Shown here: positions 36,332 to 52,737 of the stretch, piece after piece
Layout: each line of letters starts with the position of its first letter
Numbering within the stretch: position 1 is the first letter of the stretch
Origin: Folioceros fuciformis
Taxonomy: Eukaryota > Anthocerotophyta > Anthocerotopsida > Anthocerotales
NCBI GenBank assembly: GCA_049999805.1
Contig: JBNGIO010006237.1
Location: 244,369-308,368, forward strand
Reading direction: 5' to 3'
DNA length: 64,000 bases
The notes under the pieces: model-generated
Seen by the model: the letters and a program-made list of their open reading frames with translations, nothing else
Database searches by the model: none
Told to the model about the DNA's origin: nothing
Translations under genes and position numbers: made by a program

Positions 36332-38335
36332 GGCGGGCCCGCGGGCTCCAGCTTCTGCTGGTGAGAGCACTGGATGTGTCTGTCATGTCGGGAAGTGTGC
36401 CCTAGCTACTTGTTGGTTGGTGTCTTTTGACAGCACCAGTTGGCGGGTTTGGTGATGGAAGTGTGGCAAGGGGCCGCGAAGATTGTGGCTGCTCTCGTGT
36501 TGCTACTGACTTGTAGGGGTTGATGTGCTTGTGGTCATCTCGCAGGTCCAGGAGGTTCTCGGGAACCGAGCGAAAATTTCCTAGATGACGTGTATGCGGT
36601 TGAAGCAGCATTCCTAGGCTCCCTGCCGTCCAAGATGTCGGGACACCTCCTCCTTGCGTATCGGTTCGTGTCAAGACAATTGTAGCAGTTTGTATACGCT
36701 ACTTCCCTTTTGTCTGTATATAATACAGAGGCAGCCGCAAGGGTTTGTCTGCATCCACGCCACTTTGGCTGCGTCCTTCTTGAGCTTCCCTTGCTGTGTT
36801 CTTTTGTGTCTCGTGCATCGACCTCGTGCAGTTTTGTATGAAATACTTTGTGGCACGGAAGATCTCGGGAGCCTTTTCCAGCGGTGTCAATTCAGGACAA
36901 ATTCTTGTGTCTAGTAGGCGGGTACGGATGCTGTGATGAAACTTCTGGCGAAAATATCCACTCCTGGGAGCTGCTTGTTGTTACGCAATGCTTGCACTCA
37001 GAGCAGACGACATCCTGAAAGGAATTCAAGACACAGATTGTATCATGTCCTTTGTTTCTCTAGTAGTGATTCCCAGCCAAGTGTACTTCCGGGCTCCTGC
37101 TTCATATTCGACTGCATTGTTTTTCCTGAGGTGCATGTGTCAGCTGTGCAAGTGTCCATGTAATTGACATTGGCGTGGAAGACGAGGTAACTGGTTGCGT
37201 CATCTGAGAGGTCAGAGTAAGCCCTGCAGGAGAGCTGTAGGAAGTAGATGCAACGATAGCTAGGAGCTGAACTAGTAACCTGCGTCTTCTGGAGTGTGCT
37301 TGCATGAGGTGTGGGGCAGTGGATGAAACGATGAAACTTCGAAGCTGAACTCACCTCGGTTGATAGTTCCCTTGTACAGCCGTAGCGTCCAAAGCTGCGA
37401 CCTTGCAGGTGTAGTGTGCAAGCAAAAACTTTGCAATACGCCTGTCAATAGAGGAGTCTGAGCTGCTGGGCATATGCTGTATGGATGTTGAGCTGCTACC
37501 TGGTTGCTCCCTTGATACAACAGCAGCCTGCATGTGAACGCGGCAGCATGAAGCTGTTTGGAACTGTGGGTATGTCTCCAACCGGCGAAGAGTCATTGTC
37601 TATTGCTGCCGCTTGCGAGAGTGAATACCAGCCAGTCATTCAGCAGGGGAACCCAGGAGTTCGTTTCTGTGAGGATTGAGTCAGTCAGGTTCGTCTTTGG
37701 TGCATGTTCTGAACATGTACGTGGAGGTTCTCCCAATAATATACTCAAATGGAATCCGAGCCAGACGGAGCCTACAGTAGATGCCATGTCGTTCCTCTTT
37801 TCGATCGATCCTCTTTCTTGCCTCGGTGCCGGAACCATCGTAGTTCTTGTTTATCGTGACAAAACTTCGGAAATCGGATAAACATCTGTCAGGAGATGTT
37901 ACGAGGAGGAGGTAGAAACGTCCGGAAACACACGCTGGACGTGTAGATGGTTGACGCGTCAGACTGGAAAGCATCTGGACTCTCGCTGCACAGTTGTCGT
38001 GACGCAGACATAGGAGGCATCTTGGAGACCCTGCGAGAAGGGCACCGGAAATTTGGGGCTTGAAATGTTGGCAAGTACCAAAAACTGCAGACACGCCGGA
38101 GACAGTCCTCGCCGCGAGGTTTGCGCCACTCTCTCCTCATTGATCCATTATCCGATGTCATCTGGTCTACAAGTCTGCTGCCTCGGGCCAGAAAGTTAGG
38201 GGAGTAGCACCCGATATCGCTGCAGTGACATTGCAGTGCTCACGAAGGACTGGTAGTGCTTCCTGTTGGAGACTCCAACGATTTTCGCCAAACTTTTCCA
38301 CATCCGCTCAGTACAGTATCACGCAATGGGTTAAG
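36332..38335. other. 2-kb region without a recognisable gene
   Basis: The first few hundred bases are the 3' flank of GPX. Beyond that only short overlapping frames on both strands occur, none with a known motif or convincing exon structure. The last few hundred bases probably hold the promoter of the following gene. Confidence 0.5.
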
Positions 38336-40268
38336 ATGACGGCAGCAGGAGGCGCGAGCGTTGGGGTGGAGGAGGAGCTGGTGGACTGGGACCGGCACAT
38401 GGACCACACGAATAACAATGCCCTGGCGGCTGCACGCCGTGCTCACGCCCAAGATTCCGTGACCAAGGCCGAAGAGGGAGGTCATGGCGACTGGAATCGC
38501 GCAAAGGTGCAGCAGCGGCAACCCTGCTGCAACCAGGGGACGTCGCCCGCGCTAGCATCGGACGAGCACCGCAAGTCCGCCTGCTCCCAAAGCGAACTCA
38601 AACGTGGTGAGCCTGAGGGTTACGGCTGCACTTTTCTGAAGCCGCTGCCCTCTGCATTTCAGTTACTCTTCTGTGCCTGCCTGCGATTCTCATGCTTGCC
38701 AGTAAACTTGACAAAGGACTTGCTTCCAAGTATCAGATTGTGCGCAAGCTCTACCGCAAACCATTCCCGCACATCTGTTCGAGGTTGCCGACCTTCCATG
38801 GATCCCGAATCAGTCTGAGGCGTCCAAACCGGCTGCGGTGGAAGGGGTTGCGGCGAGCGCAGACCCGCATCGGTGTACTGCGGCGCACCAGCATAGATGC
38901 CGGCTGCTTTCTCAGCACTATGGCTTTTGATCCCCCTGGAAAACATCGGCAGGCTAGTGCTGTGTTTGTGTTTTTGCACTGGCGGTATGCAGCAAGTACA
39001 TTGTCAGCAAACTGACTTGCAACCTAGTACCACACCTCAGTCTGACCTGCTGCTTGAATGCAAGCGCGGATGCTCCCAGTCCAGCATAGGGCCATGGCTC
39101 CTGTTAGCTGCCACTTCCCCGCACAGTACGCACCTCCAGAGACAGCCACCGTGATACACGAACAAGACATGATACGCAATCACGGCCTGGTGTTACAGCT
39201 TTGCACCTTGCTTTGGCACACACACCGTTCGAGCACGCCTATGGTCAGCAGCGTGCAAGTGTGCAGACTGCGGAAGCAGGAGAGAAACCAATGGCTGACG
39301 GCCAGTTTTGATTTCGAGCACGCACCAGTTTCGGCCAGTTTTTCAGCTGGCACCTAGGATGAAGAATGCAGCTAGGGATGCTCCGTCGCCACCTGGCACC
39401 GACGTGCCATCCTACCGTCTCCTCGAAATCCGGTGGTGGTATGGAAATAACTTGGTGTGAACTGTCAGCGCGCAAATCTGGAGCCAGATCCGAGTTCCGG
39501 GGCATCCGAGTGTCGCAGGGGATATTGGACCGCGGAACCAGAAATCACATGACTCATGAGTTGCGCGGGCGATTGGCCGAGTTTGCTGCTTGTCTCCGCA
39601 CCTGGCCGGGGAGGAATAACATCAGTCCAGGCGAGTAACACATAACTATAGTCATGATGTAGAGCTTTCCCCTCCAATTCAGCATTAAAGGCTGTGGAGA
39701 GGAGCATGCAGGGAAGAACCGCCGCCGCCTGGAGTGATCCCGGCAAAGGTTGGAGTTGCACGCCTTCCTATTGCCATCCTGCGCGTCCAGAGAGCGAACT
39801 CCGGGCCCGGGACGATTTCGAACAAGGGGCTACAGGCATGACGGACGAGCAGGTGGAGGTGCTGCGTCGCCAGATTGCAGTCTACACCATCCTTTCCCGC
39901 GACCTGGCTATGGAGTTGTTGCACTTCAAAGGAGCGCGTGAGTGCGGAGTCGGGAACATTGGAACTGCTGAAGAATGGGGATGCCATCGCAGCCGCGAGC
40001 AGTTAAATCGACTCCTTGACGGAGACGACAGGCTCAATTGCTGTGGTAAGAGGAAGGCTCCTCCGTGGAGATCATCGCAAACGCTGCCCGCCAACAGCAA
40101 GGCTAACCGATCGTGCTGGCCCGGTCTTACAACTGCTAGCACAGAAATTCAAGGGGTGACGAGTGATTTGTAACCTTCGCAGAAAACGCTTGCATGGCTA
40201 GACAGGATACACACGGTGCTAGGCAGATGGAGTATTTACCAGCAAATGAGGGCAGAGACAGAGCTTGA
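38336..40268 (+). CDS. Putative gene with a WOX13-type upstream motif, no homeodomain visible (model incomplete)
   Basis: Supported exons: 38336-38606 (ATG, MTAAGGASVGVEEELVDWDR, ends phase 1), joining in phase to one from 38737 (CAQALPQTIPAHLFEVADLP onward); and 39683-40045 joining in phase to 40183-40268 (ENACMARQDTHG, stop). Between about 38.87 and 39.68 kb several frames look coding but I could not connect them. The third exon contains MTDEQVEVLRRQIAVYTIL. This closely resembles the conserved motif that precedes the homeodomain in WOX13-clade transcription factors (MTDEQ-x(4)-LR-K/R-QI). No homeodomain (such as WFQNRRAR) is found here or up to 43 kb in any + frame. It may be a truncated WOX13 relative, another family sharing the motif, or two genes. 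Confidence 0.5.
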
Positions 40269-40583
40269 GAGATTTCGTAGCTTGCAGATTACCGTCTCAG
40301 ATTGCTCTGATAGCTCGCTAGCGAGAATCAGTAAAGTTACACTGGTTTGCTCTTTGACTTCGGTTGCGCACCGGACAACCTCCGGAGGCCTATGTACAAA
40401 TGCGGCTGAATGTGCGAGTCATGCTAAGCCTGTAGTAAAGTGACCACGGCAACCATGGAACAGCGCAGAAGCCACGAATAACCGGCGTTACCCTTTGCAG
40501 GGTCGCTTGCTGCTGTGGTTGCTACTATGGTTTCATTTCTGTTCCCTGTATGTACGAAAGAAAAGCCCTATCTACGCGTGTAT

Positions 40584-42107
40584 CTAATTACAGATTACAG
40601 GTTCCCTTCCTGGCTGAGCCTGGACAGGGAACGCAAGGAAGAAGAGGTTCGGCAATGTACCGTGGTAGCAAGGACCACATGAGTTGGATACCACGGCTGA
40701 GGGAGCACAGGCATACCTCTGCTGCCCCAGCATGAAGAAAGCGGCCATGCTTAGAAACACATCAGATTCCCCACGACCGCTGTAGTTTTCCTGTACTGCA
40801 GCCAATATTAGAGGGGGACAGTGAAAATGTGCCTTCCTGATCTCCACGTAGACGGGTACAGACATGGCTGCACCATCCACCTCTGCTCCATGAATCTCCT
40901 GGCTCCCTTGTGGTACGCCGGGCACCTCCTGCTTTGCAGAGACAGCCAGAAAGGCTTGCAGGGCACACTTGGACAGACCAACTGCCTTGACTATGAAAAC
41001 AAACATTTTCTTCGACAGACAGGCAGCTTTGATCATAACCCCCAAACCATCCACAGCTCCTCGCATGCCCACTAGCCCTTTTCCAACCATGCTCACTACC
41101 CCACCCTTCACGCTAGTCACAACTTCCACGACTGTCAAGGCATTTTTCGAGAGCTTGTATGTCTTCCTTAGGGTGCTCCAGTTCAAGAGATCCGAGATGC
41201 CAATCTCGCCTCCGCCCTTCCCTACGCTCATGCTCATCTTCAAAATTTTCAGAACGGCTGCTGGAGCTTTGAGTTTCTTTACCATGACGGTTAGCACCTG
41301 AAATTGATCTACGACCCCATCTTTTACACTTGAGGCAGCAGTCGATTTGCCTCTCAACCTTGTGTTGACAGCTTTCACAGCGGTAGCCACACCCTTCGAC
41401 ACCTTTACACTCTTAACAACAATTTCGGCAGCTTTTAGGCCTGCGACAATTCCATTGCCATTCCCCAGGCCCTGCAGGAAATCTTCGGCCGGCATTCGCA
41501 AGCCCTCCAACACTCCCGTGGCGACTTTCACACCCTTAACTACTCCATCAGCAGCGTTGATATGCTTGGCTATTACTTTCACAGAAGGCTTCCCTGATAT
41601 GCAGCCCAGATATTCACCTGCAACCTCTGCAGCTCCTAGCCCTACTGCAACACCCCCGATGGCTTTGCCGATTCCATTGGACGCACTAGGGGAGCAGGTT
41701 CCTGCACCTGCATTCGCGCCTGTCGATGACGGATTGTTAGAGACAATGTCTCTCCCAGAATCCGTCCGCTGCAGTTGAGATCCTTCACCAGGCCCATGAG
41801 AATCCCGAACAGCTCTCAACCTATGACGTCGTGCCCGGCCAATCACGTCACTTCTCGCTCGTCCAATTCGCGTTGAGCTGCCCCGGGAATTGACCGAGGT
41901 CCTCAGTCCACAAAACCCTCCTGTTAACCCTCGGACGCTCCTGGTCTTCACTGTAAAGCTCCCATTGTATGCCTCGAACGAATCATTCCAGGAAGTGGAC
42001 GAGCCCTGCAACCCTTTCAGGACCAGGTACGACACTTTGAAGCCGCTGAGAAACTGGGCGATGGTGCAGCCTTCACAGAAAGGGCGAAAGCCAAACTCCG
42101 GCCCCAT
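40584..42107 (-). CDS. Orphan 507-residue protein with degenerate Val/Lys/Ala/Gly repeats, intronless
   Basis: One open frame from ATG 42107 to TAG. I do not recognise it. Residues about 1-110 are Ser/Arg/Gly-rich; about 135-400 are a low-complexity hydrophobic-basic region in which a pattern A-A-x-x-VVK-x-VKV-(A/S) recurs at about 35-45-residue spacing (ADGVVKGVKVATGVLEGL, AEIVVKSVKVSKGVATAVKA, VLTVMVKKLKAPAAVLKIL, ALTVVEVVTSVKGGVVSM); the last 100 are Cys/Pro-rich. The repeats look like amphipathic helices with glycine-zipper character, which could line a membrane surface; that is inference. The opposite strand also has sizeable open frames, so coding is not certain, but the clean internal periodicity favours this strand. 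Confidence 0.5.
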   Translation of the reverse strand: MGPEFGFRPFCEGCTIAQFLSGFKVSYLVLKGLQGSSTSWNDSFEAYNGSFTVKTRSVRGLTGGFCGLRTSVNSRGSSTRIGRARSDVIGRARRHRLRAVRDSHGPGEGSQLQRTDSGRDIVSNNPSSTGANAGAGTCSPSASNGIGKAIGGVAVGLGAAEVAGEYLGCISGKPSVKVIAKHINAADGVVKGVKVATGVLEGLRMPAEDFLQGLGNGNGIVAGLKAAEIVVKSVKVSKGVATAVKAVNTRLRGKSTAASSVKDGVVDQFQVLTVMVKKLKAPAAVLKILKMSMSVGKGGGEIGISDLLNWSTLRKTYKLSKNALTVVEVVTSVKGGVVSMVGKGLVGMRGAVDGLGVMIKAACLSKKMFVFIVKAVGLSKCALQAFLAVSAKQEVPGVPQGSQEIHGAEVDGAAMSVPVYVEIRKAHFHCPPLILAAVQENYSGRGESDVFLSMAAFFMLGQQRYACAPSAVVSNSCGPCYHGTLPNLFFLAFPVQAQPGREPVICN

Positions 42108-43210
42108 TGTCCCCGCCTGAGCATCACTGCATCATTGCTGCTCCAAAGCTTTCTCAGCTCCTACTGGGCAAAAGCACCTTCCAACGACCAGGAGCTCAGC
42201 CACTGGAAATGCCAGCACACAAAAACTGCTCCTCGTGACTGTCAGCGGAAACCCCAAAGCGGCTGGTAGACAACGTTGATACATAACGGTCGGTTAACAG
42301 CCTCCTTGCGCCCCTTCACCACCAGCCTTCCTAGCACGCTGGAGCCTGCGAACATTCGGAGGAAACCATGGGATCGGCATATGCAAGCCAGCAACGCATC
42401 GGCAACGGATCGCAACGAATATCTCATGCAGAATCTGGGGGTTTTAGGACACCGCAGGTCTGTAGGCCTCGTGGAGCTAACTACGTGGAGTTAAGTCTGG
42501 AGGTGAAAAGCCGCAGCTCACAGTAATCTTGCACTGTGTAAGCCTGGGCAAGAGGTTAAAACGCGTAGACGGTTTTTACCATTTCCTCTTCTTGCTTCCG
42601 CTTCTCTTCGTTCTGGCCAAGCCTGGCTTCCTCTGGATGGCAGGCAGGCTTGGCCATAATGGCGGGTAGCCTTCCTCTCGCCACTCTTGCCTTGAAGGTT
42701 GTTAGCTTCCAGGAAACAATCGCCTTGTGCGGGAATTCACATGGTTTGATGGTGGAATGTTTCATTCTCGTTAACGGTGGGGGGCTCTGGGTTTGCTTAT
42801 GGTGATTGCTTTGGGTGTGCTTACTTTTGCTGTTGTGAGATGGCTGTTGCGTCACAAAGAATGCCAGTGGTACAGCGTTTCTCTGCGAAGACAAAAGGCA
42901 GTTGAGGTGGTTCATTCTTAGCGTTATTCTCATAAGGTCGACGACGCCCTTATAGTGGTTAGGTCGGTGTGCCAGCCATGACAGCACAGTGTGACACGAG
43001 GTCAAGGCGGGCAAAATGATCTGGTGACCGACTGGGTGGAAATTGGGCTGTGAGCCGGGTTGGAATATCCTATCCAGCGATCCGACAGTGTAACCCTCCT
43101 GATATCCAGTCAGGTAACAATTTTGCCACGAGCGCTGTGTGGAGGATTCCAGGGGGTTGCATTTTTTCTTTTTTTTTTTGTCTTCTTGTGTTCACAGAAG
43201 TTCTGCAGTT
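42108..43210. other. Intergenic region upstream of the orphan and the MEKK
   Basis: About 1.1 kb between two divergent genes. A frame on the - strand (about 42556-42760) ends with a charged tail (EEKRKQEEEMVKTVYAF) but lacks a proper ATG-started gene model; it could be an exon of something unplaced. A run of nine T's stands just before the kinase leader at about 43171-43179. Confidence 0.45.
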
Positions 43211-47822
<4,612 letters not shown>

Positions 47823-47989
47823 GGTCTGTAGCCAATGCTCTCCTTGATGATCACATCTGGACGCCACATGAACGCGGGCCTATACGTTCCCTTCACCAAC
47901 TATCACGCAACATCATCAACATTCATCCACTGCTCCACCTTGGCAGCCGTTGTACAAGTGACAAATACAACTGGGCCATTTTCTCCGCA

Positions 47990-50779
47990 CTACTCCTCAT
48001 CTGATTCAGAAGCGGCAAAGATGCTCTGAGGCTGCGTCTCAGCGTAGGCAGGAGCAATATATTTAGGATCATTGGCTGCTGCGTCCGCGTGCTTAAGAAT
48101 AGCCTCCCTGGGGTCCTCGTCCATCCACGTCTCCTTGATTAATCCCCCCTCCTGAAACATGGTTCACGTAAAACAGACCATGTAGATCAGATGGACCAAG
48201 AAGGGCAGCCATACGACAGAAGAAAGTCCCATTACCTTTAGAAGATATTGAGTGAGCAGACTTCCTTTCGTTGTTCCTACTCGTCCACCATAGCCAGGAC
48301 CTGTAACAGGTAAATCGGGCCGTCTAGATTTGATCGGATCATTCCGTGCTTTCTGCCTTTGACGTTTGAGGCTTGGTTCTGGTCTGAACATGGGCAGCGC
48401 ATGGGGATTGTGCACCACAGGAGGAGCCTCAAAGTCATCTACTGACTTCTGGCGTGGGGCCCTTGCGACACATACAAGAGCTCCCCTTTCACTGATAGCC
48501 GGGTCATATAAAATGTGCGTCCCGCCCTCTTTCTTATCTCCAGTGGTAGCAAAAACCTGCATACAACAGACGGATTACGCAAGTGAGCCATCTAGTTACT
48601 GCAGATGGAAGTAGGATGCAAAGTGTTCACCACAGGGTACGGCGTGTCAAGCATTTACTTCAATTCCACCCACGATGTAACACATCCTTGCAAAAACACT
48701 CCAAATTTGCAAACGAAAAGCAAGAAGGAAAATACCTGATTAAGCTTGGGATGCCATATAGTGCGGACAACACTTTGAGTCGTTGAAACACCTATTTGCT
48801 GCACTAGTTCAAGGTTTTGCTTATCAAAGAACACCAACAGCCCTCCTGACTTGCCATCTTTCTGTACAGAAGTGCCCGTGAGAATGAGACGTTCATCTGG
48901 GCTGAAACATGCATTCGTCTGGGCATACGAGTTAGGAAGGTTTGCGAACTTTTTGAGCTCCTTTTTGGACTGTCGTAGGTCCCAAACCTGCCAACGGTAG
49001 TGCCTCTCTTGAGATTAGAGGAACATAGCGGGTACCATGATCAGAAAATCTTCAGCAAAGATGACTCACCTTAAGAGTTCCATCCGTGCTTCTCGACAGC
49101 AGAATATGACCGTCGGCAGAAAAACAAAGACCCGTAACATCATCACCAGGTTCGTGAGCCTTTTCGATGTATATATCTGGCCTGCTACCCCAGCCAGCTT
49201 TCACATTCCATACCTACAAATTCACTTATGTATCGATAAGCTCGTCTCAGAGACAGACAACTTCACTGCAATACTTTCAGGTACTGGTAAGTCACCTGCA
49301 CAGACCCATTCCCCAGACCACCCGCAATACACTTGCCATTAAGCCCCCACGAACATGCTGTCACTGCCACTCGCCCTGGCCTTGCCAACTTCGGTTTTAT
49401 TACCTGCATAGCACGTGGAGATGTTAGACATTTGAACCTGACTATACATTAGTGTAATACACACCACAGACGCAAGAAAACCTTGGCACCTGTTTCTGTG
49501 TCTTGAAATTGGTGACATCCCAGATGCGCAGAGACCCATCTTCTGAGGACGTCATTATGGTATCCTTCTCCTTAGGGTGCCACTCACCCCCGGTTAGACC
49601 ACAAATATGACCGGTTGTGTTCTTTAGGTCTCGTATGTACATGTCACCTTTACTGTATTCCCCTAGTGTAAGACCATCTCTATCATAGATCTGCTCCAGA
49701 CACGCGGTGGAGAGGATTACAAAAACTGAACATTTTACAAAGTTGGAGCATGATGTTCTTACAAGCAAGCCACCCGGGCACTGAAGAGCACACCTTGGCC
49801 TGAGCTGCACCGGTGACAACTAGAAATCGATCAGCTGTAGGACTCCAGCTCAGTGCACGAACTTGATGACCCTCACTCGGTTCAAACTGCCTGAAGGATC
49901 GCAGTCGGGAATCCATTCCTTGGAAGTCATACATACGCACGTTGTAATCGAAGCTTCCAGTCAGAACCCGAGACCCAGACGGATCAACTGCTAATGCTGA
50001 AACGACCTGCAGGACGGATTTCGAGAGATGGATTTCAATACACAGAACCTTTAGGAGAACACTCAAGGTGACAAAACAACAAAACGTACAACTTCAACGA
50101 CCCGATGGAGTGACGACGACATACCCTAAACGTCCATGCACAATCAAAGAGGAACCAAACTCCAACCGAGACCAACCTCAAAATCCAGAGAAGCAGAGAT
50201 TGCATGCCTTGGTAGGTCCTTTGAGCACAATTTCATTGCTCAGGGGAATCCGGTATCCTTCGTCCTCCACCTCGTCCTCACTTGATCCTCCATCCTCGCT
50301 GGTTGTGCTCGCTTCTCGTTGCAAAGGAGGCCTTGGGGGTCCAATTTGATCCGCATCATCGTCACTGGATGCCTCCGCCGGAGGCAGAGGGCCGACAAAG
50401 GACTTAACCTTCTTCTCAACAGGAGGAGCTGGAGCAGCCTTCGAAGCCATTCGGCTCTTGCCCTCCAAGCCAACAGAGTCGGGGAGGTCGTGCTGCGAGC
50501 GCCTGGTTTTCGCATGTACTGTCTCCAAAGAAACAACTTTGACCTCCTGCCTTCCAAAAGTGGTAGGGAATTGTGCACGCAGCCCTTCATGCACCTCTGC
50601 CTCATCCAGAACGGCCACACTACGTGACTCGCCGGGGTCCTGCTCATCACGGAGGTCGGTAAGTCAAACATAGCAGCGCTTTCAGCCTCACCACAAATCC
50701 CAGCATCAACCTACAACCGAGTTTCCCAGTGGACGAGGCTCACCAGCGGTCGGTCATCATCGTCTGAAACATCCCCCAT
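47990..50779 (-). CDS. WDR70: WD-repeat protein 70
   Basis: Nine exons close in phase: 50779-50744, 50642-50208, 50006-49794, 49690-49490, 49403-49296, 49213-49070, 48987-48736, 48556-48236 and 48151-47990, giving 623 residues. WDR70 is a nuclear beta-propeller linked in other eukaryotes to CRL4-type ubiquitin ligases and DNA repair; the plant role is little known. After an acidic N-terminus (ASSDDDADQIGPPRPPLQRE) the propeller begins at RIPLSNEIVLKGPTKVVSAL; WD units include RVLTGSFDYNVRMYDFQGMD, SSEDGSLRIWDV, SRSTDGTLKVWDL and the family tail ending KHADAAANDPKYIAPAY. Exon 2 appears to end with a GC donor (AAG then GCATGC at 50207), which is needed to restore GPTKVVSAL. Exon 1 codes only 12 residues. 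Confidence 0.95.
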
Positions 50780-52737
50780 GCTGACAGTCCTGCGCAGGGA
50801 AGACGTTCCCGCGTAGCAAATTCAATGGACCAGACTAGGGCTTGGTGTGCAACGGCTGCGCTGTGCGTCTTTATCCAACGAGCGGGGGATACAACATTTG
50901 ATTCGGATTGAGCCGATGACCCACCGTGCGAACTTCAGCGGATTCTCAAAACCGACTCCATTTTGAGTGAATCCGACAACCCACATCTTGCAAGTCACTG
51001 ATTTTATACCATAACCTAAAAGTCACCCCATCTTCGACTAACCCCCACAATTCCGAGCTCGATTCCTACATACACAAAGTCCGTGGCACCGGCATGCACT
51101 CGGGGTAGAAATTACTGTTATTTTATGAGGATTATTTAAATAATTACCCTCCTTTCCGCCCACAAACATCTTGCACGATATCTCGTTTTTAGGCACGGAC
51201 AGAGTGATGCACTTCGGCTTTTGAGATCCCTAGTATTGGATTGGATTGGAGCGAAATCCACACAGATAAACAATTCTGGAGTGAAGAGTACCTTGATAAG
51301 TACATAGATGAAGAGCCATCCACATGCCATAAGGCACATACCATTCAACATTTTCCAATTTAGAGTGAGAAATACATGAGGGCGGAAAAGAAGGAGAAGG
51401 AGGTGCGGAATCGAGGATGGAGAAAGTATAGAGATATGGCTACTGTGGGGAGGAACATGCTCTGCAAGATAAGTCCGTGACCCAACAGTCAGAACCTCAA
51501 ATGTGACAGACAAGGAGCACAGAACCTCAAATGCGACAGACAAGGAGCACAGAACCTCAAATGTGACAGACAAGGAGCACAGAACCTCAAATGTGACAGA
51601 CAAGGAGCACAGAACCTCAAATGTGACAGACAAGGAGGACAGAACCTCAAATGTGACAGACAAGGAGCACAGAACCTCAAATGTGNNNNNNNNNNTGACA
51701 GACAAGGAGCACAGAACCTCAAATGTGACAGACAAGGAGCACGATCAAAAAGACGAAATGTGAGAGACAAGGAGCACGATCAAAAAAGACAAAAAGTGCT
51801 GTGTGCAAGCAATGAGGTCCGTGATGTACAAGGTTTACTATGTGGATAGTCCAACTCGAAGCCACATGGCAAGCACTTTCATTCAGTTGAAAGATTACCC
51901 TAGTTGGATGATGGTTTAGCCCATTTGGACATAAGTTTATAAGAACTCCAGGTTAAGCATCTTACACTCAAATCAAGACTTGGGAGATGCCCTTTGGAAT
52001 AACTAGGTATCCATAGTAAACATTGTTAAGTACCAAGTCCCATGACGAACTCAAAAACCCTATTCTCTTCTTCTTCTAAACCCTATTATTTAGTTATTTT
52101 AATTAAATTTAAAACCGTATTTCAAGGTTTTGATGTTGGCCATGGGTCTTTGGTTGGGTAGCTCTAGCTCATAAGTACAATGTAAGGCACATGATGATAA
52201 AGGAAGGTGCAAAGGATGACAAAGGAAGATTTTTAGTCATTGATGGATTGTAGCAAATACATAGCTTCTACCTTTGTAACTAATTCGTCAAGGAAGACTC
52301 GACATGCCTTTGTCAGGCGCAGTACAAAGTAGGAAAGATTAGATTAATCAATGTTTGTAATAGGATTGGTAGTGTTATGTTGTAGTACTTTGTTTTGGTT
52401 GCAACAGGTTCTATCTTCCTCCCTGCTTGGAATTTCCAAGTTTCCTCTTCTTATCTCTCTCCAACTAATCTATCCAGAAACATAGTGGGTTTTGATAGAA
52501 TTATGGAAGCAATTTCTTTGCTTAAAGATGAAGAAGCTCCTCACATAGAATCAATTTGATATGTAAGAAGCTCTACACGGATAACCAATCTCATACATGA
52601 GAGAAACCTCTACATAGAGAATCAAATCCCATTCACAATGTAACTTGTAACAGCACATGGTTGTATATCCGGATCCGGATGACGGACCCTTACTCCACCA
52701 CCTAATAGGTCTATTCCACAACCCCCTAACTGGAACA
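50780..52737. other. Repeat-bearing intergenic region
   Basis: The promoter side of WDR70 occupies the first few hundred bases. After that come a 30-bp minisatellite with an assembly gap (separate entry) and about 900 bases of AT-rich sequence without gene features; the last about 100 bases are probably the 3' flank of the bHLH gene. Confidence 0.5.
51491..51742. repeat. 30-bp minisatellite interrupted by an assembly gap
   Basis: Near-identical units starting agaacctcaaatgtgacaga repeat every 30 bases from 51491. Ten N's at 51686-51695 break the array, so its true length is unknown. The period is a multiple of three, which keeps frames open on both strands (TDKEHRTSNV or SVTFEVLCSL type), but nothing else suggests a gene. 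Confidence 0.97.

Noticed and set aside
38659-38979. - strand frame with Pro/Gln-rich sequence
   Set aside because: The + strand exon from 38737 joins in phase to the ATG exon and explains the region better; no - strand start or partner exon was found.
40969-41778. + strand open frames (Thr/Pro-rich) opposite the orphan
   Set aside because: Low-complexity antisense of the Val/Lys/Gly repeats; no ATG-supported gene or motif. Kept in mind as the reason the orphan is not scored higher.
51491-51742. CRISPR-like array
   Set aside because: Units are directly adjacent with no unique spacers and the context is a plant genome; it is a minisatellite. The same applies to the 52-bp array.
51136-51770. 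Repetitive proteins (SVTFEVLCSL or TDKEHRTSNV)
   Set aside because: Generated by a 30-bp satellite whose length is a multiple of three; the frame also crosses the N gap.
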